Assembly (NCBI GenBank): GCA_943354625.1 | Contig: CALRCS010000019.1 | Span: 1 to 11,022, forward strand | DNA: 11,022 nucleotides | Direction: 5' to 3' | Source: Candidatus Nomurabacteria bacterium | GTDB lineage: Bacteria; Patescibacteriota; Minisyncoccia; Phycocordibacterales; PALSA-1337 | Part shown: piece after piece, positions 5,352 through 11,022 of the stretch | Position numbering within the stretch: position 1 is the first letter of the stretch | Layout of the letters: every line of letters starts with the position of its first letter | Notes under the pieces: model-generated | The model's database searches: none | What the model was told of the DNA's origin: nothing | Seen by the model: only the letters and a program-made list of their open reading frames with translations | Translations under genes and position numbers: made by a program

Positions 5352-6821
5352 ATGAAATATACAAAAATAAGCATTTCGATGGTTTTTGCACTTTTCTTTG
5401 CTTATGCATTAATGGTTTCACCCGCACTTGCATTGACAGTTGGTGGAGGTAATTCTAGCCTTACAACAGGTAGCGGTGGTGATACATCTAGTTCAGTAAA
5501 TAATCCAGCAGTAGGAAATGGCGGAGATACATCGAGTCAAGGAAAAAGTAATGCAGAAGATACTTCATCTCCAGCAAAAAGTAATGGAGGTGATACTTCA
5601 TCACCTGCAGTAGGAAATAGTGAGGATACATCAAGTCCAGCAGTAGCAGGTGCTGGAGATACCTCATCTCCGGCGGTAGGAAAAGGTGGAGACACTTCAT
5701 CTCCAGCGGTAGCAAGTGGAGGTGATACATCAGCTCCAGCAGTAGATAATAATTCTGCAAAACCTAACTTAATACCAGCTATACCAGTAGTTGCTGGTGC
5801 TAGTACTGGAGTTTCTGGTCAGTTTTATATCGGAGGTATAGTGACGGTTAGTTCAACAGTTGTAAATAGTGAGAACATAGCTTCACAAAGCACCGAGGTA
5901 GTAATCCAATCATCTACGGATGGAATAAACTTCGTGGATTTATATGTCGGTCAGATTCCATCTTTAACAAATAACTTGTCCTATAAAGTTACGGGACATC
6001 CACAGATAATTAGTGAGGGAACTTATTACTATCGTACTATTGTAGATAGGAATAACGTAGTTTCAGAATCAAATGAAAATGACAATATTTCTAGTATTAC
6101 AGAAGTTCATTTTGTAACTAGACATACAACAGATAATTCAAATTCTACAACTACACCTCCAGTTGTAAGTGGTGGTGACACTTCAGTTCCTAGTACTCCT
6201 TCAACTCCTGCAGGAAGTACAGGAGGTGGTAGTGGTTATGTTGGTGGAGGAGGTGGCGGCGGTAGAATAAGTGGTGGTTCATCAAGTATTCTTCCTTTCG
6301 TTGCTATTGCAAATACTCCGAACTGTTCATATCTAACTACATTCATGAAATTCGGTGCAGATAATGATTCTTCAGAAGTTACAAAGCTTCAGACTTTCTT
6401 AAAAAACTATGAAAATATTGAAGTAGATATTAATGGAACTTTTGATCAGAAGACATTTGATGCCGTAAAGATATTTCAAGCAAAGTATGTTGAAGATATT
6501 ATGGCTCCATGGGGAGTAAGTACTCCTACAGGTCAAGTATACTTCACAACAAAAAAGAAGATCAATGAAATTGTTTGTAAATCTATTCAGGTTTTGACCT
6601 CAGAACAAATAAGTATTATTGATGCATATAAAACTGGTATTCAGAATGGAACTATCGGTTCAGATACAAATTCATCTGTAAATATTGATATAAATAATGC
6701 AACAAGTACTAATAGTGTTGATGTCGGTTTAGAAAAAGATAATTCTCAAATTGCATCTATAGCTGAAACGTCAATCCTTTCTAAGGTGTGGGGATTCATC
6801 AAATGGTTATTCGGATATTAA
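5352..6821 (+). CDS. Secreted repeat protein with CARDB-like and peptidoglycan-binding domains
   Basis: The 489-residue protein starts with a signal peptide (hydrophobic residues 8-22, cut near PALA at 24-27). Residues 41-132 are eight tandem units of about 11 residues, consensus NGGDTSSPAVG. Residues about 139-255 look like a CARDB-type beta-sandwich (NLIPAIPVV..., GTYYYRTIVDRNNVVSESNE, NDN), as used in adhesive surface proteins. Then come a Thr/Pro linker with one more GGDTSVP copy (about 273-280) and a Gly-rich linker (291-309). Residues 325-409 resemble a PG_binding_1 domain (EVTKLQTFLKN, INGTFDQKTFDAVKIFQAKY) framed by Cys325 and Cys409, a possible disulfide. The chain ends with a hydrophobic ILSKVWGFIKWLFGY that could touch the membrane. 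The likely role is a cell-wall-attached surface protein. The start has no Shine-Dalgarno site. Its stop overlaps the stop of convergent tsaD. Confidence 0.88.
   Translation: MKYTKISISMVFALFFAYALMVSPALALTVGGGNSSLTTGSGGDTSSSVNNPAVGNGGDTSSQGKSNAEDTSSPAKSNGGDTSSPAVGNSEDTSSPAVAGAGDTSSPAVGKGGDTSSPAVASGGDTSAPAVDNNSAKPNLIPAIPVVAGASTGVSGQFYIGGIVTVSSTVVNSENIASQSTEVVIQSSTDGINFVDLYVGQIPSLTNNLSYKVTGHPQIISEGTYYYRTIVDRNNVVSESNENDNISSITEVHFVTRHTTDNSNSTTTPPVVSGGDTSVPSTPSTPAGSTGGGSGYVGGGGGGGRISGGSSSILPFVAIANTPNCSYLTTFMKFGADNDSSEVTKLQTFLKNYENIEVDINGTFDQKTFDAVKIFQAKYVEDIMAPWGVSTPTGQVYFTTKKKINEIVCKSIQVLTSEQISIIDAYKTGIQNGTIGSDTNSSVNIDINNATSTNSVDVGLEKDNSQIASIAETSILSKVWGFIKWLFGY
5472..5747 (+). repeat. Tandem 33-bp coding repeats (11-residue units)
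   Basis: Seven consecutive 33-bp units plus one longer 45-bp first unit encode variants of NGGDTSSPAVG. GGA/GAT/ACA/TCA-type codons recur with third-base changes, so the units are old enough to have diverged but still similar enough for unequal recombination. A single further copy lies after the CARDB-like domain at about 6168-6191. Confidence 0.85.
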
Positions 6822-7864
6822 AGGGATAAATTACCGTTTGCTCTGAAATCATCAATAAGACCCTCGTAATCACTCGGGGGTTTTATTGTGCCTGCTAGAG
6901 CTATCATTAGAGCATTATCCCCAGAAAGACCAGATACGGGCAAATAAAGGGGTATAGAGTACTCTTTTGCTAGTATTTTGAAAGCTTTGCGTATGTGTGT
7001 ATTTGCTATAACTCCACCACCAATTATTAGAGTTCTTACCTCATTATCTTCTAGGGCTAATTTTGTTTTAGAGATCAAAACCTCGGTAACTGAGTTTTCA
7101 AATTCTCTAGCTATATCTCTTATTTGGTCTTTTGAAATATTATCTATCTTTTTTAAAGTATAAAGGACTGCGGTTTTTAATCCTGAAAATGAGAAATTTA
7201 GATCCTATGAGTGTATCATTGGACGAGGTAAAATAATTTCATTTTTAACATTTTCTATTCTTGCTTCTTCCGCTAGCTTTGAGATTTCTGGTCCACCAGG
7301 GTATGGAAGATTTAACATGCGCGCAACTTTATCAAAAGCTTCGCCAATAGCATCATCTACAGTCGCACCAAGTATTTTATATTTTCCAAAACTTTCTATG
7401 TATACTATTTCAGTATGACCGCCACTTATAAGTACACAAAGAGCAGGGAATTCTGGTGCTTTTAATTCTTTAAATTCTTTTGAAATATCAGTTACTAGAG
7501 AAGCGACTACGTGACCCTCCATGTGATTTATTGGTATTACTGGTATTTCCAATTTTTTTCCTAATTCTTTTGCAAAAAGAATTCCAGTCCAAAGTGCTGG
7601 TTCAAGCCCAGGCCCATTTGTGACAGCTATTCTGTCGATTTGATTCTCAGATATACCAGATTCTTTTATTATTTTTTCATATAAAATTGGGAGGTTTTTA
7701 ATATGTTCTCTTTTAGCAAGCATAGGAAATACACCACCATATTCTCTGTGGAGATCTATTTGAGAATGTACTATATTACCCAAGACTCTGTATTTAGAAT
7801 CTATTATTTCAAGTATACATAATGCTGTTTCGTCACAGCTTGTTTCTATTCCTAGGGTTATCAT
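6818..7864 (-). CDS. tsaD: TsaD, tRNA t6A37 threonylcarbamoyltransferase, interrupted by in-frame TAG
   Basis: TsaD transfers the threonylcarbamoyl group onto A37 of tRNAs reading ANN codons, in a complex with TsaB and TsaE, and is normally essential. Family marks: LGIETSCDET at the start, NGPGLEPALW, the iron ligands H114 and H118 in INHMEGHV, ISGGHTEIV near 150, GEAFDKVARMLNLPYPGGP, then FSFSGLKTAVLYT, GGGVIAN (282-288) and D316 in LSGDNALM. Total length is 348 codons, normal for the family. Codon 220 is TAG: the frame reads PRPMIHS, stop, DLNFSFSGLK without any shift. Both halves are otherwise well conserved, and the metal site needs residues from both. The commonest residue here in relatives is Lys, one base away (AAG). 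tRNA-Val lies 19 bases upstream on the same strand and probably shares the transcript. No Shine-Dalgarno site is seen. Confidence 0.92.
6861..6887 (+). terminator. Terminator of the surface protein gene, inside antisense tsaD
   Basis: CCCTCG (6861-6866) pairs with CGGGGG (6875-6880), one G-T pair, and the stem can extend through AGA/TTT on its outer side. TTTTATT follows. It lies 40 bases past the stop at 6821 and within the last 25 codons of tsaD read on the other strand. Confidence 0.45.
7205..7207 (-). other. In-frame TAG codon within tsaD (codon 220)
   Basis: Positions 7207-7205 read TAG on the minus strand. Codons on both sides are in the same frame (TCA TAG GAT CTA) and both flanks match TsaD. 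No other intact gene in the window ends in TAG: all use TAA except the secreted protein (TGA). Confidence 0.9.
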
Positions 7865-7883
7865 TTTTTTATTTTTTTTCTAG

Positions 7884-7956
7884 TGCGCGATACAGGATTC
7901 GAACCTGTGACCCTCCCCACGTCAAGGGGATGCTCTACCAACTGAGCTAACCGCGC
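7884..7956 (-). tRNA. tRNA-Val (anticodon GAC)
   Basis: A 73-nt cloverleaf on the minus strand: acceptor GCGCGGT/ATCGCGC (one G-T pair), D arm GCTC/GAGC, anticodon stem TCCCC/GGGGA around TTGACGT (GAC), T arm ACAGG/CCTGT with TTCGAAT, discriminator A, no CCA encoded. tsaD begins 19 bases downstream on the same strand. A possible -10 (TGCTAAAGT, ending at 7979) lies upstream without a convincing -35. Confidence 0.95.
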
Positions 7957-8020
7957 GAATTTTATTTACACATAAAATACTTTAGCAGAAATTTGACTAA
8001 ATCAAAAGGATTTTAGGTAG

Positions 8021-8049
8021 TTGATTTATTTTGAATTATGTGTTATAAG
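8021..8049 (+). promoter_or_regulatory. Promoter of the ABC exporter gene
   Basis: TTGATT (8021-8026), 17 bases, then TATAAG (8044-8049) with an extended TG at 8041-8042. Transcription should start near 8056, giving a leader of about 40 bases that includes the Shine-Dalgarno site GAAAGG (8085-8090), 5 bases before the ATG at 8096. Confidence 0.7.
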
Positions 8050-8095
8050 TAGTAGTATTGAACTTTGACAAAAACACCTAAATTGAAAGGTAAAT

Positions 8096-9880
8096 ATGGA
8101 AGAGAAGAATGAGAAAGTCAAGAAGAACAGAAAAGAACTGATTCTATCTGCACAGAAGTATGTATGGAAAATTACTAAGCAATTACACGCCAAGTACTTC
8201 ATATACACTGGTTTTTTGCTTACGGGACAGTTATTGGGTATAGCACTCAGTCTGATTGTAGGTAAAGGCGTTGATGTGATAACAGGCAAGGAGACACATT
8301 TTACCATTAGTGGAATTATGTGGATTATTGTTGGTTTGTCAGTGACTCGTTGTCTCAATTCTATATTTGAGGCAATGTATAATATTAAATACATAGCTTA
8401 TGATGTCGGTGGATATATTGACCGATACATGATCGATAAACTCTTTAATTTTTCTCCAGGTCAAACGACAAAAGAGAACACGGGATTGAAAATGGATACC
8501 TTGCAAAAGGGAGCCTCAGCAATTAGTGAACTTATGAATCTTTTGACGGGGAATATTATACCTACCATATTTCAACTTATATTTACGCTCTCACTTTTGC
8601 TTTATATTAATTGGCAAGTAGCTGGAATTGTTATAATTTCGATTTCTTGCTTTATTATTGTAAGTATAAAAGTGAATAATAGATATATTGAGAGTATTCG
8701 TCGAGTCCGGAAAATTGAATCCGACATGGAGACAAAATTCTGGGAGATAATAAAGCACTTAAGGCTTGTTATTGTTATGGCAACGCAAGAAAAAACTCGT
8801 GCAGATTATCTAAGGCGTCAGGAAAAAGCTTTTTCTGAGGGGAAGGGTGTCTGGTCATCATATAATATGGCCGCAGGACTTTTAAGAAATTTGCCGTTCC
8901 AATATCTTGTTTATGGACCACTTTTCTTCTTTGTCTTCTATTTAGCACAAAAGAATGCAATTACAATCGGCGATGTCGCTGTTATTATTGCTCAAATTGG
9001 AGCGATTTACACAAACGTGAACAATGTTGGCACTATGCAACGTCAACTATTACGTCACAGTGTAAATGTCAATCGTTTGAAGGATTTGGTTGAGCAAGAG
9101 CCTGAGTGTGTTGACACTGAAGATGCTATTGAGCTTGAAAATCTGAGAGGAGATATAGAGTTTAATAATGTCACATTTACCTACGGTAAAGGAACACTTG
9201 CTGCAATTGAGGATATTTCCTTCAAGATTAAAAGGGGTGAGACAATTGCATTTGTTGGTCAATCGGGAAGCGGAAAGAGTACTATTGCTTCGCTTCTCCT
9301 GCGATCTCATATACCCCAGTCTGGTGAGATCACTGTTGACGGTCTTCCTCTAAATGATATTGCCATCAATTCATTTCGAAAGAGAGTCGCTCTTGTTTCC
9401 CAACAAATCCAACTTTGGGACGGGAGTGTACGAGAAAATATTCAGTATGGGGTTCAATCAGAACTGGATCCTGAGGAGTTAGATGGTGTAATCCAATCCG
9501 CTAGAATCAATGAATTTTTTGATCGACTTGGTGAAAAGGGACTCGATGCCCAAATTGGTGACAATGGTATTCAGCTCTCAGGAGGGCAGTGCCAAAGAAT
9601 CGCAATTGCACGAGTTCTAGCGCGTGACCCAGCTCTTCTTATTCTTGATGAAGCGACAAGTGCTCTAGATTATAAGACTGAAGCAGAAGTTTTTGATGCT
9701 ATGAGTAAAGCATTGATTGGTCGTACTGGTATCCTGATTGCTCATAGATTAGGAACTGTCAAAAATGCAAACAGAATAATTGTACTGGATAAAGGAAAAA
9801 TTGTTGGGGAAGGATCCTACAAGGAACTTATCGAAAATAATTCCCATTTCCAGAAACTTATCGGTTCGGAAATCAAGTAA
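8096..9880 (+). CDS. ABC exporter half-transporter (MsbA-like, membrane domain fused to ATPase)
   Basis: The 594-residue protein has the standard plan of a type IV ABC exporter that works as a dimer. Residues about 33-335 form the membrane domain with six hydrophobic segments (near 35-56, 71-90, 146-170, 172-192, 265-284 and 290-306). The ATPase domain follows from about 350: A-loop Tyr363, Walker A GQSGSGKS (388-395), Q-loop Gln436, signature LSGGQ (494-498), Walker B LLILDE (D518, E519), D-loop SALD and H-loop His550. All catalytic residues are intact, so it should be active. The substrate (lipid, peptide or drug) cannot be read from the sequence. It is a single-gene unit with a clear promoter, a leader with GAAAGG and a strong terminator 23 bases after its stop. 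Confidence 0.95.
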   Translation: MEEKNEKVKKNRKELILSAQKYVWKITKQLHAKYFIYTGFLLTGQLLGIALSLIVGKGVDVITGKETHFTISGIMWIIVGLSVTRCLNSIFEAMYNIKYIAYDVGGYIDRYMIDKLFNFSPGQTTKENTGLKMDTLQKGASAISELMNLLTGNIIPTIFQLIFTLSLLLYINWQVAGIVIISISCFIIVSIKVNNRYIESIRRVRKIESDMETKFWEIIKHLRLVIVMATQEKTRADYLRRQEKAFSEGKGVWSSYNMAAGLLRNLPFQYLVYGPLFFFVFYLAQKNAITIGDVAVIIAQIGAIYTNVNNVGTMQRQLLRHSVNVNRLKDLVEQEPECVDTEDAIELENLRGDIEFNNVTFTYGKGTLAAIEDISFKIKRGETIAFVGQSGSGKSTIASLLLRSHIPQSGEITVDGLPLNDIAINSFRKRVALVSQQIQLWDGSVRENIQYGVQSELDPEELDGVIQSARINEFFDRLGEKGLDAQIGDNGIQLSGGQCQRIAIARVLARDPALLILDEATSALDYKTEAEVFDAMSKALIGRTGILIAHRLGTVKNANRIIVLDKGKIVGEGSYKELIENNSHFQKLIGSEIK

Positions 9881-9902
9881 TGAATTGGTAGGTACAAAGC
9901 AT

Positions 9903-9929
9903 AGCAGGCTTCCGAGCCTGCTTTTTCTT
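9903..9929 (+). terminator. Rho-independent terminator of the ABC exporter gene
   Basis: AGCAGGCT (9903-9910) and AGCCTGCT (9915-9922) form a perfect 8-bp stem with a TCCG tetraloop, followed by TTTTCTT. Confidence 0.9.
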
Positions 9930-9971
9930 GCCATTTTTCATAAAAATGTTAGTATTTTAATTACGTTATAT

Positions 9972-10043
9972 GGCCCCATCGTCTAACGGCTAGGACATCA
10001 CGTTTTCAATGTGAGAACCAGGGTTCGATTCCCTGTGGGGTCA
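9972..10043 (+). tRNA. tRNA-Glu (anticodon TTC)
   Basis: A 72-nt cloverleaf: acceptor GGCCCCA/TGGGGTC (one G-T pair), D arm GTCT/GGAC, anticodon stem TCACG/TGTGA around TTTTCAA (TTC), T arm CAGGG/CCCTG with TTCGATT, discriminator A, no CCA encoded. It stands alone between the exporter terminator and the hydrolase gene. Confidence 0.96.
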
Positions 10044-10120
10044 CACGACCAAAAAGTACTGAATTTTTTTAGACACCATATTTGTCGTTCAGAACTACAC
10101 TATTAAACATGTTATTTTTT

Positions 10121-10129
10121 TGTTAAAAT
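10121..10129 (+). promoter_or_regulatory. Extended -10 promoter, leaderless start
   Basis: TGTTAAAAT (TGn plus TAAAAT at 10124-10129) ends 6 bases before the ATG at 10136. No good -35 box and no Shine-Dalgarno site are present. Confidence 0.6.
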
Positions 10130-10135
10130 CTAAGA

Positions 10136-10693
10136 ATGAAAAAAGTTTATATTATACACGGATATACAGGATACCCAGATAAAAATTGGTTTCCGTGGTT
10201 AAAATCCGAATTGGAAAAACTTGGTGCAGAGGTAAAAGTTTTGGCCATGCCTCATACAGAAGCTCCTCAGTATTCTGAATGGTTACCATATATTAAATCT
10301 AAGGTAATAAATCCAGATGAAAATACTTATTTTGTTGGACACAGTTTGGGCTGTATAACGATATTGCAATATCTAAATAATCTTGAACAAGGAATAAAAG
10401 TCGGAGGAGTAGTGCTTGTGGCTGGATTTTCTACACCAATTCACTTTACAGAACTAAATAGTTTTTTTGATGTACCTCTTAATGAAGATAAAATAAAAAA
10501 TAATACAAATAAAATCGTTGCGATTAACTCTTACAATGACCCTCACGTACCTTATTGGCAAGCTGAAGAACTTGAAAAGCGTTTTGGTGCTGAATTGGTA
10601 AAAGTTCACAATGGGCAACATTTAAATGAAAAAGCAGGATATAAAGAAATACCTTTGGTCCTAGAGAAACTTAAGAAGGTGATGGGTCTGTAA
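10136..10693 (+). CDS. RBBP9/YdeN-family alpha/beta hydrolase
   Basis: The 185-residue protein fits the small serine hydrolase family of RBBP9/YdeN in both length and motifs. It begins KKVYIIHGYTGYPDKNWFPW (the oxyanion HG motif near residues 8-9), carries the nucleophile elbow FVGHSLG with Ser70, and completes a likely triad with Asp135 (NSYNDPHVP) and His162 (NGQHLN). It has no lid insertion, no signal peptide and no membrane helix, so it should act in the cytoplasm on a small ester, amide or peptide; the natural substrate of the family is poorly defined. The ATG is fixed by the extended -10 box 6 bases upstream, giving a leaderless transcript. No terminator is obvious after the stop. Confidence 0.92.
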   Translation: MKKVYIIHGYTGYPDKNWFPWLKSELEKLGAEVKVLAMPHTEAPQYSEWLPYIKSKVINPDENTYFVGHSLGCITILQYLNNLEQGIKVGGVVLVAGFSTPIHFTELNSFFDVPLNEDKIKNNTNKIVAINSYNDPHVPYWQAEELEKRFGAELVKVHNGQHLNEKAGYKEIPLVLEKLKKVMGL

Positions 10694-10830
10694 AATATTA
10701 GCTTGTGAATGTTGTGAACTTTAAGGGTATATAAAACTATTGAGTTCTTGGATGCTAAGTTCTAGCTCGTTTTGGTAAGTCAAAAGTCCCAAAAACCACA
10801 CAGTGAGGTCACCAACAAATCCATCTATTC
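10694..10830. other. Intergenic stretch, nothing firm seen
   Basis: No gene, tRNA or clear terminator is visible. TTTTGG and CCAAAA near 10772-10798 could form a weak hairpin with a 13-base loop, and GTATATAAAA near 10728 is -10-like, but neither is convincing. Confidence 0.4.
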
Positions 10831-10839
10831 TGGTATACT
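10831..10839 (+). promoter_or_regulatory. Extended -10 promoter, leaderless start
   Basis: TGGTATACT (TGn plus TATACT at 10834-10839) ends 6 bases before the ATG at 10846, the same geometry as at 545, 4109 and 10136. Confidence 0.6.
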
Positions 10840-10845
10840 TACACT

Positions 10846-11022
10846 ATGAATAAATGGTTTTTTATTTTAATAATTTTCGCAGTTTCTTTTGAAGTTCTTG
10901 CCGATATTCTTTTTAAATATTGGGCTTTAAGCACACGAAGTATTTTTTTATGGGGTGGTGTTGGATTATATATGATAGGAACAGTTATTTGGGCATATTC
11001 ATTAAAATTTGAATATTTATCA
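10846..11022 (+). CDS. SMR/EamA-like small membrane transporter (partial, runs off the end)
   Basis: The first 59 codons are open and reach the last base of the window. Two hydrophobic helices are visible, residues about 4-22 (WFFILIIFAVSFEVLADILF) and about 34-53 (FLWGGVGLYMIGTVIWAYSL). The order FEVLADILFKYWAL recalls the first helix of small multidrug resistance proteins such as EmrE (AEVIGTTLMK), where the Glu couples drug and proton movement. The second helix with its Gly and WAYSL also fits the SMR/DMT superfamily. The full protein is expected to have about four helices. The start is set by the extended -10 box 6 bases upstream. Function as an exporter is inferred from the family and the one membrane Glu. 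Confidence 0.65.
   Translation, partial: MNKWFFILIIFAVSFEVLADILFKYWALSTRSIFLWGGVGLYMIGTVIWAYSLKFEYLS

Noticed and set aside
5488..5760. Minus-strand open frame of 90 residues over the repeats
   Set aside because: It is Leu/Met/His-rich and periodic because it reads the complement of the GGDTSSPAV repeats; it shows no independent gene signals.
6818..7078. Separate small gene for the tsaD C-terminal part
   Set aside because: It starts only at a TTG after conserved TsaD residues, lies in the same frame as the upstream part, and has no promoter or SD site.
9972..10043. Integration site at the 3' end of tRNA-Glu
   Set aside because: No second copy of the tRNA 3' end and no integrase gene occur downstream in the window.

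Overview
The window is AT-rich bacterial chromosome, most likely from a Patescibacteria/CPR (Parcubacteria-like) genome. This rests on family recognition from memory, not a search. The pointers are: a TsaD with the GPGLEPALW variant of its conserved motif; a secreted protein joining CARDB-like and peptidoglycan-binding domains through Gly-rich linkers; an HTH plus LAGLIDADG-like protein type frequent in these genomes; short one-helix proteins; three tRNA genes without encoded CCA; and many genes without a Shine-Dalgarno site.

Layout. 1-152 (+): tail of an integrase-type transposase. 191-491 (+): small membrane protein broken by one extra T in a T8 run. 545-832 (+): one-helix membrane protein. 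873-1544 (+): HTH/LAGLIDADG-like protein followed after 2 nt by tRNA-Phe (1547-1618). 1619-1860: leader with a boxA-like site and alternative hairpins, then an unidentified 229-aa protein (1861-2550). 2551-2930 has no protein gene; it holds a plus-strand terminator, a minus-strand terminator and a hairpin cluster that may be a small RNA. Minus strand: PrsW-like protease (4109-3429) then Hsp20 (3392-2931). 4253-5269 (+): GC-richer secreted protein, again behind a boxA-like leader and closed by a strong terminator. 5352-6821 (+): repeat-bearing secreted protein. Minus strand: tRNA-Val (7956-7884) then tsaD (7864-6818), interrupted by one in-frame TAG. 8096-9880 (+): ABC exporter with its own promoter and terminator. 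9972-10043 (+): tRNA-Glu. 10136-10693 (+): RBBP9/YdeN-like hydrolase. 10846-11022 (+): start of an SMR/EamA-like membrane protein that runs off the window.

Two kinds of gene start stand out. Several AT-rich genes have an extended -10 box ending exactly 6 nt before ATG, which places the transcription start at the start codon (leaderless mRNA). Others (1861, 4253, 8096) have a leader and an SD site, and two of these share a TATGA-GGCTCTTTGA element resembling boxA of rRNA leaders.

The genes look like a mix of housekeeping (tRNAs, tsaD), envelope and stress functions (PrsW, Hsp20, ABC exporter, secreted proteins) and unidentified genes. I do not see a defence island, CRISPR array or complete mobile element. 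The most notable points are the in-frame TAG in the normally essential tsaD, the uniform leaderless promoter geometry, the boxA-like leaders on protein genes, and the candidate small RNA downstream of hsp20.
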